Shown: in pieces, positions 38,572 through 48,620 of the stretch
Layout of the letters: each line of letters begins with the position of its first letter
How positions within the stretch are numbered: position 1 is the first letter of the stretch
NCBI GenBank assembly: GCA_902581795.1
Contig: CACHPL010000002.1
Span: 62,001 to 126,000, forward strand
DNA: 64,000 nt
Reading direction: 5' to 3'
Source: an uncultured Pelagibacteraceae bacterium
GTDB taxonomy: Bacteria; Pseudomonadota; Alphaproteobacteria; Pelagibacterales; Pelagibacteraceae
Position numbers and translations under genes: made by a program
Notes under the pieces: generated by a model
Database searches by the model: none
What the model saw: the letters and a program-made list of their open reading frames with translations, nothing else
Told to the model about the DNA's origin: nothing

Positions 38572-39867
38572 ATGACAAAAAATCCATCAAAGATATTTTT
38601 TTTGTTACTTATTGTTCATTTGCTTATATGGACTCTGATTCCTTCTTTAACCAACCAAAACCTTCCCCTGGATACTATTGAGGCTTTAGCTTGGGGAAGC
38701 AATTTAGATTGGGGATTTAATAAACATCCTCCGTTTAGTGCTTTTGCAGTTGAAATATTTTATAAAATTTTTGGAAGCCAAGACTGGGCTTATTATTTAC
38801 TAAGTCAAATTTTTGTAATTATTGCTTTTTTTGTAGTTTATAAATTTTCAGAAGAATTTTTTGATAACAAAAAACTTGCTCTTTTATCAGTGCTTTTACT
38901 TGAGGGTATTTACTTTTACAATTTCACTACCCCAGAATTTAACGTGAATGTTGCTCAATTACCTTTTTGGACTTTAACCGTTTATTATACCTGGAGATGC
39001 ATCAAGTATGACAAAGTAACTGATTATGTATTGTTAGGTTTATTTGCTGGTTTAGGAATTTTATCAAAATACCTTTTTATTTATTTAATAATAGGAATAA
39101 AACTTGTTTTTATTTATTTCTTAAGAAAAGGAAAAAAAATTAAATTTTCACACTATTTTATTGCAGGTCCAATAACCTTATTAATTTTGTTACCCCACTT
39201 AATTTGGTTAACCGAGAATAACTATATTACTATATTTTATGGCCTTCAAAGAACTGGAGGGGCAGGAGGTTTTCTAGACCATTTAATATATCCTATGATT
39301 TTCTTGGGCAAACAAATTGTATTATTAATTCCTTTTCTTTTAATGACCTTTTTTCTTATAAAAAAAATAAAATTTAAAATTAATTTAAAAGATGAAAAGT
39401 TGGTATTTCTTCTCTTAACAACTGTAGTACCTATATTTTTTATTTTACTTACTTCAATGATAATGGGTGCAAAAATAAGAACTATGTGGATGACACCTTT
39501 TTATTTATTTACCGGTACTTTAATTATTTATATTTTTAAATCTCAAATTAATTTGAGCAAATTAAAAAGTTTTACCTCTATATTTGTAGTTTTATTTCTC
39601 TTTTCACCGTTAACCTATGCTTATATATCTGTTATTCAAACGGATAAGAGAACAGATTATGAGGGACTAAAAAAAGCTAATTTACTTCAAACTATGGTTA
39701 ATGGAAAAATTACAAGTATACAAGGAAATGAATGGATTGCAGGAAATTTTTGTTATTATCTTAAATCTAGACCCAGATGTCTTTTAAATAATAGATATGG
39801 AAATGATATATTAATTTGGGTTGATAATAAGTTTTATGGAAAAATTAAATACGCTGAAATTAAATGA
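38572..39867 (+). CDS. membrane glycosyltransferase, GT39/ArnT-like
   Basis: Inner-membrane protein of 431 aa with about ten hydrophobic segments. The first periplasmic loop after helix 1 holds LDTIEALAWGSNLDWGFNKHPPFSAF (in parts), which has the acidic residue and the HPP pattern of dolichyl/undecaprenyl-phosphate-linked sugar transferases (PMT/ArnT group). It therefore probably transfers a sugar from a polyprenyl-phosphate carrier to a lipid or glycan. It overlaps the following GT2 gene by 4 bp (ATGA), and that gene may make the polyprenyl-phosphate sugar. Confidence 0.82.
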   Translation: MTKNPSKIFFLLLIVHLLIWTLIPSLTNQNLPLDTIEALAWGSNLDWGFNKHPPFSAFAVEIFYKIFGSQDWAYYLLSQIFVIIAFFVVYKFSEEFFDNKKLALLSVLLLEGIYFYNFTTPEFNVNVAQLPFWTLTVYYTWRCIKYDKVTDYVLLGLFAGLGILSKYLFIYLIIGIKLVFIYFLRKGKKIKFSHYFIAGPITLLILLPHLIWLTENNYITIFYGLQRTGGAGGFLDHLIYPMIFLGKQIVLLIPFLLMTFFLIKKIKFKINLKDEKLVFLLLTTVVPIFFILLTSMIMGAKIRTMWMTPFYLFTGTLIIYIFKSQINLSKLKSFTSIFVVLFLFSPLTYAYISVIQTDKRTDYEGLKKANLLQTMVNGKITSIQGNEWIAGNFCYYLKSRPRCLLNNRYGNDILIWVDNKFYGKIKYAEIK

Positions 39868-40733
39868 AAAAATTTAAAATTTTAATACCTATTTATAATG
39901 ATTGGGAGTCTGTTTTTAAACTTCTTGAAGCTATAGACTCTAAAATTTCTATATTTGATCATGAATTTTCTGTAATTTTAGTCGATGACGCATCAACTCA
40001 AAAAATAGTAAAAAAAAAGTTTGACTATAAAAATTTAAAATCAGTAAATATTCTAAAAATGAAAAAAAACCAAGGACACACAAGGTGTAATGCAACAGGA
40101 ATTAAATATTTAACAAAACATGATTTTGATTACTTAATAGTAATGGATGGTGATGGCGAAGATAGACCAGAAGAATTGGGACTACTTGTAAAAAATGTAC
40201 TTGAAAAAAATAATTCAACAGTTGCTAAAAGAGTAAAAAGATCTGAAGGATTTATTTTTACATTTTTTTATAAAATTCATAAATTTATTACATTTACTTT
40301 TACAGGCAAAAATATGAATTTTGGTCATTACTGTTGTCTGAAAAAAGAAGATGTTATTTTGTTATCAAGCAAAAGTACTTTATGGTGCAATTTTTCGTCA
40401 TCAGTAAAAAAGTTCATAAAAAATTTGGACAACATACCCTGCGTAAGAGGTCTTAGATATGTTCAACCCTCGAAAATGTCATTTATTAATTTAGTTTTGT
40501 ACTCTTTTTCTATTATAGCAGTTTTTAAATACCAGGTGCTCATAAGGTCCATTTTATTTTTTTTAATTCTATTTTTTTTTTTAGAAAAATTTTCTTTTAT
40601 TGTGGTTTTTTTGCAATCTCTTTTAATAATTTTTACGATAATTATTTTTATTGTCTCCAAACGAGGGAATGCTTTGGCTTTAGCTAATGCTACCAACGAG
40701 ATTGAAGAGGTCTTGAATATACACACTAAATAG
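39864..40733 (+). CDS. glycosyltransferase family 2 (polyprenyl-phosphate sugar synthase-like)
   Basis: 289-aa GT-A enzyme with MKKFKILIPIYNDWESVFKLLEAI at the start, DDAST, and MDGDGEDRPEEL, the Asp-rich metal site (usual DxD/QDPPE position replaced by GEDRPEE). Two C-terminal hydrophobic segments (about 215-265) anchor it in the membrane, as in dolichyl-phosphate-mannose synthase relatives. Coupling to the ArnT-like gene by ATGA suggests that it charges the lipid carrier used by that transferase. Confidence 0.82.
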   Translation: MKKFKILIPIYNDWESVFKLLEAIDSKISIFDHEFSVILVDDASTQKIVKKKFDYKNLKSVNILKMKKNQGHTRCNATGIKYLTKHDFDYLIVMDGDGEDRPEELGLLVKNVLEKNNSTVAKRVKRSEGFIFTFFYKIHKFITFTFTGKNMNFGHYCCLKKEDVILLSSKSTLWCNFSSSVKKFIKNLDNIPCVRGLRYVQPSKMSFINLVLYSFSIIAVFKYQVLIRSILFFLILFFFLEKFSFIVVFLQSLLIIFTIIIFIVSKRGNALALANATNEIEEVLNIHTK

Positions 40734-40838
40734 TTGTAAAATGAGTCTGAACTAGAATCAAAAGTGAATCAAAAGGAGAACATTTAAAAAAAGCATCAAT
40801 GAAATGTGGATATCTTTAAAAAATTTAGGGTAAATTAA
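40734..40838. other. 105-bp spacer with possible decayed short reading frame
   Basis: No gene is supported. A frame beginning ATG at 40741 reads through two stops and ends in TAA just before the next gene, and AAAGGAGA within it looks like a ribosome site followed by a six-codon ORF (ATG, MKCGYL, stop). It may be a gene remnant or a leader of the GFA-like gene; I cannot tell which. Confidence 0.3.
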
Positions 40839-41210
40839 ATGATAAAAAAGAAATTAACTTGTCACTGTGGAGGCGTAGAAGGCGAGGTAAACATGCCCGA
40901 AAGTGGTTTTAAAAAAGTTTTAAGGTGCAATTGCTCTATATGCAAAAGGAAAGGATATATAATTGGTATCGCTGGACAAAATGATTTTAAAATCATTAAG
41001 GGAGAAAATCTTTTAAGACTTTATCAATTTCACTCAAAAAACGCTAAACATTATTTTTGTAGCGTTTGTGGGATTCATACTCATAATAGACCCAGAATAG
41101 ATCCAAAAATATACGGAATAAATATAGCCTGTGTGGAGGGCATAAAACCATTTGATCTAAAAAATATTCCTGTTAACGATGGTGAAAACCATCCCCATGA
41201 CAAAAAGTGA
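40839..41210 (+). CDS. GFA/CENP-V-fold zinc protein
   Basis: 123-aa protein of the glutathione-dependent formaldehyde-activating-enzyme fold. Zinc ligands are visible in LTCHCGGVEGEV, LRCNCSICKRKG and YFCSVCGIHTH, the conserved Cys clusters. Many members have no demonstrated formaldehyde activity, so only the fold is assigned. Its 3' end overlaps the following kinase gene. Confidence 0.85.
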   Translation: MIKKKLTCHCGGVEGEVNMPESGFKKVLRCNCSICKRKGYIIGIAGQNDFKIIKGENLLRLYQFHSKNAKHYFCSVCGIHTHNRPRIDPKIYGINIACVEGIKPFDLKNIPVNDGENHPHDKK

Positions 41211-42087
41211 TTATATAGAATTTTTAAAAAAGCAAGAAGTAGGTAAACCTATAATTGATAAAGTGGGAAAATTGAAAACATTTTACCTGCCACTTTCAAG
41301 ATGGATCTATTCAGTTTATAAAAAAGATAGAAAGATTAAAATTATAGGATTAGCAGGGGGGCAGGGTTCGGGAAAAAGTACCATCACAGGAATTTTAAAA
41401 TTTATCTTGAAAAATAAATATGGATTAAATCTTTGTGTATTTTCAATCGATGATTTTTATAAAACTAAGTCAGAAAGAAAAAAAATGTCAAAAAACGTAC
41501 ACCCATTGTTTTTGACAAGAGGCGTACCAGGTACACACGATGTTTTTTTAATAAATAAAATCCTTAGACAATTAAAAAAAAAGAAATTTAAAACAGTATT
41601 TATTCCTAGATTTGATAAATCCAAAGATGATAGGGCCAAAAGAAATAAATGGCAAAAAGTCGAAAATTCTCCAAATATTATAATTTTTGAAGGTTGGTGT
41701 GTGGGTGCAAATTATCAAACAAATTCAGAACTTAAAAAACCCATTAACCAAATAGAAAAAAAATATGATGAGAATTTTATTTGGAGAACTAAAGTTAATG
41801 AATATTTAAAAAATGGATATAAAAAACTTTTTAATAAAATAGATAAATTAATTTATCTAAAAGCGCCTGATTTTGATCATATATATAAATGGCGATTATT
41901 GCAGGAACAAAAATTGAAATTGACATCAAAAAGTAAAAAGACTATGTCAAAACAGGAAGTAAAAGAGTTTATTATGTTTTATGAAAGAATAACAAAGCAT
42001 ATGATGAAAAATTTTTTAAAGATTGCAGATTTGACTGTTTTTTTAGATAAAAAACATAGATCAAAAAAAATAAATTTTATTAAATGA
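41179..42087 (+). CDS. P-loop kinase resembling D-glycerate 3-kinase
   Basis: 302-aa protein with Walker A GLAGGQGSGKST, the SIDDFYKTKSER segment, RGVPGTHDV, FIPRFDKSKDDR and IIFEGWCVGAN, the pattern of the plant glycerate kinase (GLYK)/yeast Tda10 group of uridine-kinase-like P-loop enzymes. Glycerate phosphorylation, and thus a link to glycolate or serine metabolism, is inferred. The ATG at 41179 overlaps the GFA gene by 32 bp; the ATG at 41197 (MTKSDYIEF) is an equally good start with a 14-bp overlap. It ends with an ATGA overlap into the TolC-like gene. Confidence 0.8.
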   Translation: MVKTIPMTKSDYIEFLKKQEVGKPIIDKVGKLKTFYLPLSRWIYSVYKKDRKIKIIGLAGGQGSGKSTITGILKFILKNKYGLNLCVFSIDDFYKTKSERKKMSKNVHPLFLTRGVPGTHDVFLINKILRQLKKKKFKTVFIPRFDKSKDDRAKRNKWQKVENSPNIIIFEGWCVGANYQTNSELKKPINQIEKKYDENFIWRTKVNEYLKNGYKKLFNKIDKLIYLKAPDFDHIYKWRLLQEQKLKLTSKSKKTMSKQEVKEFIMFYERITKHMMKNFLKIADLTVFLDKKHRSKKINFIK

Positions 42088-43373
42088 AAAAAAATATCTT
42101 AATCTTTATTTTAACTTTTTTTATAGCTAATAATCTTTATGCACAAGATTTAATCTCAGCTCTATCTGATGCATTTAAAAATAATTCAAGGATTAATGCA
42201 GAGAGAGCTAATTTAAATGCAAGTAAGCAAGATTTAAATATTTCCAAAGGAGAATTTTTACCATCAATAACTCTTTCAGGAGATATGGCTACCCAAAAAG
42301 ATACTGGGAGAACAAATTATTCTGGTGGTTCTTTACAAGATACTCGTGCAGAACCAAAAAGCCAATCATTATTAGTAGAACAAAAAATTTTCGATGGTTT
42401 TACAAATTTTAATGATGTTAGAAAAGCAAAATTAGAATTAAAATATTCCGAAATTAAATTAGATAAATTAGAACAACAAGTTCTTCTAGAGGCTGCAATA
42501 GCATACTACAGCTTAGGTTATAACTATAAAAACTTTGAATTTAACCAACTTAACCTAGATCTTCTAGATAGACAGGTTGAAACTGACCGATCCAGATTGG
42601 AAAGAGGAGAAATTAGTTTAGCTGACCTTGCTCAATCTGAGTCATCTCTCGCTGGAGCAAATGCAAAGCTTATAGCTTCACAAAACGAACTTATTTCAGG
42701 AAAAAAAATTTTCAAAAAAATAATTGGTTCTGAACCACCCGAAACAATCAATTTAGATTTTTTCCCAAACTTAAAATTACCAACCAGTCTACAAACTGCT
42801 ACCGCAATTGCTGAGCAAATTAATCCAAATCTAAATTTGGCAAAATTAGACTTAGAAATAGCCAAAAAAGAATTGTTAATAGCAAGAGGAGATATAGCTC
42901 CATCGGCTTCGATTTCTTACTCTTTAAAAAAAAATGAAGGTCTTAGCTCAACAGTTGATGAGAGAGAGCAAGAAGAGGTGAAAGCGACTCTAAAATGGCC
43001 AATATTTAAAGGAGGTAAAAAAATTTCGTCAGTAAAAAGAGCAAAATTTAAAGCCAAACAAAAAGAACTTATTTTTGATGATGTCATGAAAAATACTAAC
43101 ACCGAAATTGCGAATGCATGGAATACTTTTAGATCATCGGAAGGAGTCCTGGAGGCGACAAGGGCACAATTGAAAGCAGCTGAAATTGCAAATGAAGGCA
43201 TTACTCTTGAATATGAGTCGGGCAGCAATAGAACGACTCTTGAGATAATTCAGTCTAGATCCTTATTACTAGACGCTAGAACGAGTTTCGCTGGAGCGCA
43301 AAAAGACTTTGCAATAGCACAGTTTAATTTACTCGCGTCTATTGGTGATCTTTATTTAAATAATATTAATTAA
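42084..43373 (+). CDS. tolC: TolC-family outer-membrane efflux protein
   Basis: 429-aa outer-membrane channel subunit. It has a signal peptide (about 1-20, NLYA-QD), two repeats of long amphipathic helices (OEP domains), and the family stretches LEAAIAYYSLGYN, ERGEISLADLAQSES and ESGSNRTTLEIIQSRSLLLDAR (in parts). It would join inner-membrane transporters and membrane-fusion proteins for export, but none is adjacent. Start overlaps the kinase stop (ATGA). Which TolC subgroup is uncertain. Confidence 0.9.
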   Translation: MKKNILIFILTFFIANNLYAQDLISALSDAFKNNSRINAERANLNASKQDLNISKGEFLPSITLSGDMATQKDTGRTNYSGGSLQDTRAEPKSQSLLVEQKIFDGFTNFNDVRKAKLELKYSEIKLDKLEQQVLLEAAIAYYSLGYNYKNFEFNQLNLDLLDRQVETDRSRLERGEISLADLAQSESSLAGANAKLIASQNELISGKKIFKKIIGSEPPETINLDFFPNLKLPTSLQTATAIAEQINPNLNLAKLDLEIAKKELLIARGDIAPSASISYSLKKNEGLSSTVDEREQEEVKATLKWPIFKGGKKISSVKRAKFKAKQKELIFDDVMKNTNTEIANAWNTFRSSEGVLEATRAQLKAAEIANEGITLEYESGSNRTTLEIIQSRSLLLDARTSFAGAQKDFAIAQFNLLASIGDLYLNNIN

Positions 43374-43393
43374 ATTTATATACTATTTTAAGA

Positions 43394-43421
43394 TTGATTA
43401 AAAGAACAAAATGTGTACATT
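43394..43421 (+). promoter_or_regulatory. recA promoter with LexA-box-like sequence
   Basis: TTGATT (43394-43399) and TACATT (43416-43421) are spaced by 16 bp. Within this lies GAAC-N7-GTAC (43404-43418), one base from the alphaproteobacterial SOS box GAACN7GAAC (equivalent to GTTCN7GTTC), overlapping the -10. The match is imperfect, so LexA control is only a possibility. The ribosome site AAAGGAAAAT precedes the ATG at 43458. Confidence 0.4.
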
Positions 43422-43457
43422 TAAATCAGTGATTCGTAATTAAAAAAAAAGGAAAAT

Positions 43458-44549
43458 ATGACTAAAAATAATTTAAAAGTAGTTAAAACAGATAATAAAA
43501 AAGAACAAGAAATTAAAGAAAAAAACAAAGCTCTAAACGCTGCTATTAGCCAAATAGATGACAATTTTGGTAAAGGCTCTGTAATGCGTTTAGGTCAACA
43601 ACAGGCTATGGATGTTGAGTCAATCTCAACAGGTTCTTTAAGTTTAGATTTAGCCCTTGGAATAGGTGGATTACCCAAAGGGAGAGTGGTGGAAATTTAT
43701 GGACCAGAGTCTTCAGGAAAAACCACGCTTGCGTTACAAGTCGTTGCAGAGGCTCAAAAATCAGGAGGAATTTGTGGTTTTGTTGATGCCGAACACGCAC
43801 TAGATCCAGTATATGCAAAGAAATTAGGTGTTAAAACTGACGAGCTTTTAATTTCACAACCAGACACTGGAGAACAAGCATTAGAAATTGCTGACACTTT
43901 AATTAAATCAGGATCATTATCAGTTTTGGTAGTCGATTCAGTGGCGGCCCTAACGCCTAAAGCAGAGTTAGAAGGTGAAATGGGAGATCATCATGTTGGA
44001 TTACAATCAAGATTAATGAGCCAAGCTCTTAGAAAATTAACTGGTTCAATATCAAAATCAAACACTATGGTCATATTTATAAACCAAATAAGAATGAAAA
44101 TTGGAGTTATGTTTGGTAACCCAGAAACCACATCAGGTGGAAACGCCCTTAAATTTTACTCATCAGTTCGAATGGATATTAGAAGAATAGGGGCTATCAA
44201 GGAAAAAGATCAAATTATTGGTAACAGCACTAGAGTCAAGGTAGTAAAAAACAAAGTTGCCCCACCATTTAAAATGGTTGAATTTGATTTAATGTATGGA
44301 AAAGGCATCAGTAAATCGGGTGAATTAATTGATTTAGGTTCTAAAGCAGAAATAGTGGAAAAATCTGGTGCTTGGTACGCCTATAAAGGTGAAAAGATAG
44401 GTCAGGGCAGGGAAAATGCTAAAATATATTTAGAAAAAAATCCTAATATTGCCCAAGAAATTGAATTAGCAATCAGGACAAAGGCTGGTTTAATATCAAA
44501 AAAGATTGAAGGAAATCCAGCTCCTAAAGAAAAAGAAACGGAAAAATAA
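43458..44549 (+). CDS. recA: recombinase RecA
   Basis: ATP-dependent strand-exchange protein and SOS coprotease. The 363-aa protein has Walker [10 protein letters not shown] (82-90), [33 protein letters not shown] (in parts), and [28 protein letters not shown] (in parts), nearly invariant in bacteria. The N-terminal 30 residues and the C-terminal Lys/Glu tail are variable, as usual. A perfect 13-bp hairpin terminator follows, so recA is a single-gene unit. Confidence 0.99.
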   Translation: MTKNNLKVVKTDNKKEQEIKEKNKALNAAISQIDDNFGKGSVMRLGQQQAMDVESISTGSLSLDLALGIGGLPKGRVVEIYGPESSGKTTLALQVVAEAQKSGGICGFVDAEHALDPVYAKKLGVKTDELLISQPDTGEQALEIADTLIKSGSLSVLVVDSVAALTPKAELEGEMGDHHVGLQSRLMSQALRKLTGSISKSNTMVIFINQIRMKIGVMFGNPETTSGGNALKFYSSVRMDIRRIGAIKEKDQIIGNSTRVKVVKNKVAPPFKMVEFDLMYGKGISKSGELIDLGSKAEIVEKSGAWYAYKGEKIGQGRENAKIYLEKNPNIAQEIELAIRTKAGLISKKIEGNPAPKEKETEK

Positions 44550-44570
44550 CCATTTTACATCGATCTCTCT

Positions 44571-44612
44571 ACACGAAAGGTGCCCCCGCACCTTTCGTGT
44601 GTTTTCTTGTTA
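44571..44612 (+). terminator. rho-independent terminator after recA
   Basis: ACACGAAAGGTGC (44571-44583) and GCACCTTTCGTGT (44588-44600) form a perfect 13-bp stem with loop CCCC, followed by GTTTTCTTGTT. It is the most stable hairpin I saw in the window. Confidence 0.92.
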
Positions 44613-44648
44613 TAGACAATAAATAAAATATCTGTATTTAATGGATAT

Positions 44649-47345
44649 ATGAGCCAAATTTTAATGAGTGAAATAAGGAAGAAATTTCTTGATTATTTTT
44701 CTCGAAATGGTCATCAAAAAGTAGATTCTAGCAATATCGTTCCAAATAACGATCCAACCCTAATGTTTACAAATTCAGGTATGGTACAATTTAAAAATAT
44801 TTTTACAGGATTAGAAAAAAAATCTTTCAAAACTGCAACCACTTCTCAAAAATGTATTAGAGCAGGAGGAAAGCATAATGATTTAGAAAACGTTGGTTAT
44901 ACACCCAGACACCACACTTTCTTTGAAATGCTCGGTAATTTTTCTTTTGGGGACTATTTTAAGGAGAAAGCTATTTATTATGCATGGGAATTGTTAACAA
45001 AAGATTTTGGTATTCCAAAAGATAAACTATCAACAACTGTATATTCTGAGGACGAAGAAGCTTTTAAATTATGGAAGAAAGTAGCTGGATTATCTGAAAG
45101 TAAAATAGTGAAGATTTCAACCTCAGATAATTTCTGGTCTATGGGTGAAACAGGTCCATGTGGTCCCTGTTCTGAAATTTTTTATGATCATGGTGATAAA
45201 TTGAAAGGTGGACCCCCAGGTAGTCCAAACCAAGACGGCGATAGATTTATTGAGATTTGGAATTTGGTATTTATGCAATTTGAGCAAATTTCAAAAAGTA
45301 AAAGAGTAGATTTACCTAAACCTTCAGTAGATACAGGAATGGGATTGGAGAGAATAACTGCAGTACTTCAAGGAACACATGATAATTACAGTATAGATCA
45401 TTTTAAAAAATTGATTAACGCATCATCAGACATCACAAAAACTAAAATAGATAATAAAACTATAGCAAGCCACAGAGTGATCGCAGATCATCTTAGAGCT
45501 AGCAGTTTCTTAATAGCAGAAGGTGTTTTGCCATCAAATGAAGGTCGCGGATACGTACTAAGAAGAATCATGAGAAGGGGCATGCGTCACGCACATACGC
45601 TAGGAAGTAAAAAACCAATATTCTATAAACTATTTGATGTTCTGTTAAACGAAATGTCACAAAGCTATCCTGAACTAAAAAGTGGTAAAGACTTAATTAT
45701 AGAGACATTAAAAAATGAAGAGGAGAAATTTTCATCACTTTTAGATAGAGGTATGAAAATTTTAAATCAAAATTTAGAAAAAGTAAAAAATAATACTTTA
45801 CCTGGGGAAATAGCTTTTAAACTTTATGATACTTATGGTTTTCCGTTAGATTTAACTGCCGATATTTTAAAAAATAAAAAAATCAAAATAGACACAAATG
45901 CTTTTGAAAAAGAAATGGAAAAAAGCAAAGAAGTGGCCCGAGCTAGTTGGAAAGGTTCAGGTGATAAATTTGTTGAAAAAAAATGGTTCAAAGTAAGAGA
46001 AGAGCTTAGCCCAACAGAGTTTCTAGGTTATGAATTTGACAAAGCGGAGGGAGTAATTTTAAAAATATCAAAAGGAGATAAATTTGTTGATAGTGCAAAA
46101 GCAGGAGAAGAAATAGAGATCATAACTAATCAAACACCTTTTTACGGAGAGTCCGGAGGACAAGTTGGGGACCAAGGCATTATTTATACTTCTGACTGTA
46201 TAATAAAAATTAAAGACACTCAAAAAAAAATGGGTGATCTTTATGTTCATACAGGAAATGTTGAAAAAGGATCAATTAAAACTGGTCAAAGTGCAAACTT
46301 GGAGATTGATATAAATAAAAGAAATAATTCAAGAGCTAATCACTCAGCAACACATTTGTTACACGAGTCTCTTAGAAGGACATTAGGCAAACATGTAACA
46401 CAAAAGGGTTCACTGGTAAGCCCAGAGAAGCTAAGATTTGATTTTAGTCATAATAAACCAATTGAAAAAGATGAAATGATAAAAATTAACAATGTTGTTA
46501 ATGAAATAGTCCAAGGATCAAGCGATGTTCAAACTAGAATTATGACACCGAAGGAAGCAGTAAGTATGGGAGCGTTAGCTTTATTTGGTGAAAAATATGG
46601 GGAAGAGGTGAGAGTAGTATTTATGGGAAAAGAAAATAATGGTTTCTTTTCTACCGAGTTATGTGGTGGTACGCATGTTAAAAATACAAAAGAAGTTGGA
46701 AAATTTAAAGTGATTAGTCAATCCTCGATAGCATCTGGAATAAGAAGAGTGGAAGCTTTAAGGGATAAGCAGCTAGAAGATTATGAAAAATCTCTCAAAC
46801 AGGACAAATCCTTAAAAGAAGAAACTCTAAAAGATCAAATAAATGAAATTAAAAATCAACTTTTCAAACTTAAAATAGAACAAAGCTATATTGATGGATT
46901 TTTAAAATCCAAAGAAAATAAAGATTTGTCTGAACAATTTAGATCTTTAAACAAAGTCCTTGAAATAGTTAAAATAGAAAACGTTCTAAAAGATAAAAAT
47001 AAAAATATTATTAAAGATAAAAAAGTGGGGACATTTACTTTAAGACAACAAGTTCTCACAGATTTTCCACCTAAAGAACTAAGGAGTATAATTGATAAAG
47101 GTAAAAAGGATATAAAAGAAGGTATTGTAGTCGGTATATCAACTTTTGAAGGAAAAGTTGGCGTAGCAGTTGGTATAACCAAGGAACTAACAAAAAAATA
47201 TGACGCTGTAACGCTAGTAAAAACTGCTTCAGAGATTCTTGAAGGTAAGGGTGGCGGCGGTAGAAAAGATTTTGCTCAGGCAGGTGGATCAAATAAAGAC
47301 AGTATTCAAAAAGCCCTCAAAGCCCTAACTGAAAAAATTAATTAA
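44649..47345 (+). CDS. alaS: alanine-tRNA ligase
   Basis: 898-aa class II synthetase with all four parts: catalytic domain ([45 protein letters not shown]), tRNA-recognition domain ([31 protein letters not shown]), editing domain with the zinc-binding HSATHLLH and CGGTHV motifs, and the C-terminal DHHA1 domain with the Gly-rich [16 protein letters not shown] second ATG at 44664 (MSEIRKKF) could be the true start. It converges on icd with an 8-bp overlap. Confidence 0.98.
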   Translation: MSQILMSEIRKKFLDYFSRNGHQKVDSSNIVPNNDPTLMFTNSGMVQFKNIFTGLEKKSFKTATTSQKCIRAGGKHNDLENVGYTPRHHTFFEMLGNFSFGDYFKEKAIYYAWELLTKDFGIPKDKLSTTVYSEDEEAFKLWKKVAGLSESKIVKISTSDNFWSMGETGPCGPCSEIFYDHGDKLKGGPPGSPNQDGDRFIEIWNLVFMQFEQISKSKRVDLPKPSVDTGMGLERITAVLQGTHDNYSIDHFKKLINASSDITKTKIDNKTIASHRVIADHLRASSFLIAEGVLPSNEGRGYVLRRIMRRGMRHAHTLGSKKPIFYKLFDVLLNEMSQSYPELKSGKDLIIETLKNEEEKFSSLLDRGMKILNQNLEKVKNNTLPGEIAFKLYDTYGFPLDLTADILKNKKIKIDTNAFEKEMEKSKEVARASWKGSGDKFVEKKWFKVREELSPTEFLGYEFDKAEGVILKISKGDKFVDSAKAGEEIEIITNQTPFYGESGGQVGDQGIIYTSDCIIKIKDTQKKMGDLYVHTGNVEKGSIKTGQSANLEIDINKRNNSRANHSATHLLHESLRRTLGKHVTQKGSLVSPEKLRFDFSHNKPIEKDEMIKINNVVNEIVQGSSDVQTRIMTPKEAVSMGALALFGEKYGEEVRVVFMGKENNGFFSTELCGGTHVKNTKEVGKFKVISQSSIASGIRRVEALRDKQLEDYEKSLKQDKSLKEETLKDQINEIKNQLFKLKIEQSYIDGFLKSKENKDLSEQFRSLNKVLEIVKIENVLKDKNKNIIKDKKVGTFTLRQQVLTDFPPKELRSIIDKGKKDIKEGIVVGISTFEGKVGVAVGITKELTKKYDAVTLVKTASEILEGKGGGGRKDFAQAGGSNKDSIQKALKALTEKIN

Positions 47346-48552
47346 GTTTCTTTTTAAGATTTGAATTTATTGCTTCTAAAAATTGATTTGTTGTTAAGAA
47401 TTTCTGATCTTTGCTAATAAGAATTGCTAAATCTTTTGTCATAGATCCACTCTCAACTGTCTCTACACAAACTTTTTCAAGAGTATTTGAAAATTTAATT
47501 AACTCATGATTCCCATCTAATTGTCCTCTATGAGATAGTCCTCTAGTCCAAGCAAAAATAGATGCGATTGGATTTGTAGAAGTTTCTTTACCTTGCTGAT
47601 GTTGTCTATAATGTCTTGTAACTGTTCCATGAGCTGCTTCAGCTTCTGCTATTTTACCATCTGGAGTTCTTAAAACGCTTGTCATTAATCCAAGTGAACC
47701 ATATCCTTGTGCAATCGTATCAGATTGAACATCTCCATCATAATTTTTACAGGCCCAAATATATTTTCCACTCCATTTCATAGCACAAGCCACCATATCA
47801 TCAATTAATCTATGTTCATAACTAATACCTACTTTTTTAAACTTATCTTTGAATTCTTTTTGAAAAATTTCTTCAAATATATCTTTAAATCTTCCATCGT
47901 AGGCTTTTAAAATTGTATTTTTAGTAGAAAAATAAACGGGCCATTTTCTTACCAAACCATAGTTCATACATGCTCTAGCAAAATCTTTTATAGAGTCATC
48001 TAGGTTATACATTGAAAGTGCCACACCAGAACTTTTAAAATCATAAACCTCATGTTCAATTTTATTTTTTCCATCTTCCGACTCCCATTTAATTGTCATT
48101 TTACCTTTACCAGGCACTTTGAAGTCTGTAGCTTTATATTGGTCCCCAAAAGCATGTCTTCCAACTATAACGCTATCAGTCCAATGAGGTACTAATCTTG
48201 GAACATTTTTACAAATAATAGGTTCTCTAAAAATTGTCCCACCAACTATATTTCTTATAGTACCATTTGGAGACCTCCACATTTTTTTTAATTTAAATTC
48301 TTTTACACGAGCTTCATCAGGAGTAATTGTTGCACACTTAACCCCGGCACCATATTTTTGTATTGCTTTGGCACAGTCGATTGTAACCTGATCGTTAGTT
48401 TTATCCCTATTCTCCATACCAAGATCAAAGTATTTAAGGCCAATATCTAGATAAGGCTTGATGAGTTTGTCTTTAATAAATGACCAAATTATACGGGTCA
48501 TTTCATCACCATCGAGCTCAACTACTGGATTTTTTACTTTGATTTTAGACAT
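47338..48552 (-). CDS. icd: NADP-dependent isocitrate dehydrogenase
   Basis: Oxidative decarboxylation of isocitrate to 2-oxoglutarate in the TCA cycle. The 404-aa protein is the eukaryotic-like (type II) homodimeric form: [49 protein letters not shown] (in parts), [22 protein letters not shown] and [35 protein letters not shown] (in parts). This form is common in Alphaproteobacteria and is distinct from E. coli Icd. Confidence 0.97.
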   Translation of the reverse strand: MSKIKVKNPVVELDGDEMTRIIWSFIKDKLIKPYLDIGLKYFDLGMENRDKTNDQVTIDCAKAIQKYGAGVKCATITPDEARVKEFKLKKMWRSPNGTIRNIVGGTIFREPIICKNVPRLVPHWTDSVIVGRHAFGDQYKATDFKVPGKGKMTIKWESEDGKNKIEHEVYDFKSSGVALSMYNLDDSIKDFARACMNYGLVRKWPVYFSTKNTILKAYDGRFKDIFEEIFQKEFKDKFKKVGISYEHRLIDDMVACAMKWSGKYIWACKNYDGDVQSDTIAQGYGSLGLMTSVLRTPDGKIAEAEAAHGTVTRHYRQHQQGKETSTNPIASIFAWTRGLSHRGQLDGNHELIKFSNTLEKVCVETVESGSMTKDLAILISKDQKFLTTNQFLEAINSNLKKKLN

Positions 48553-48620
48553 AATATAAATTTAATTTGATAATTTAAAATTTTTATACATATTAACTAA
48601 TGATTATCAAATTATAAGTT

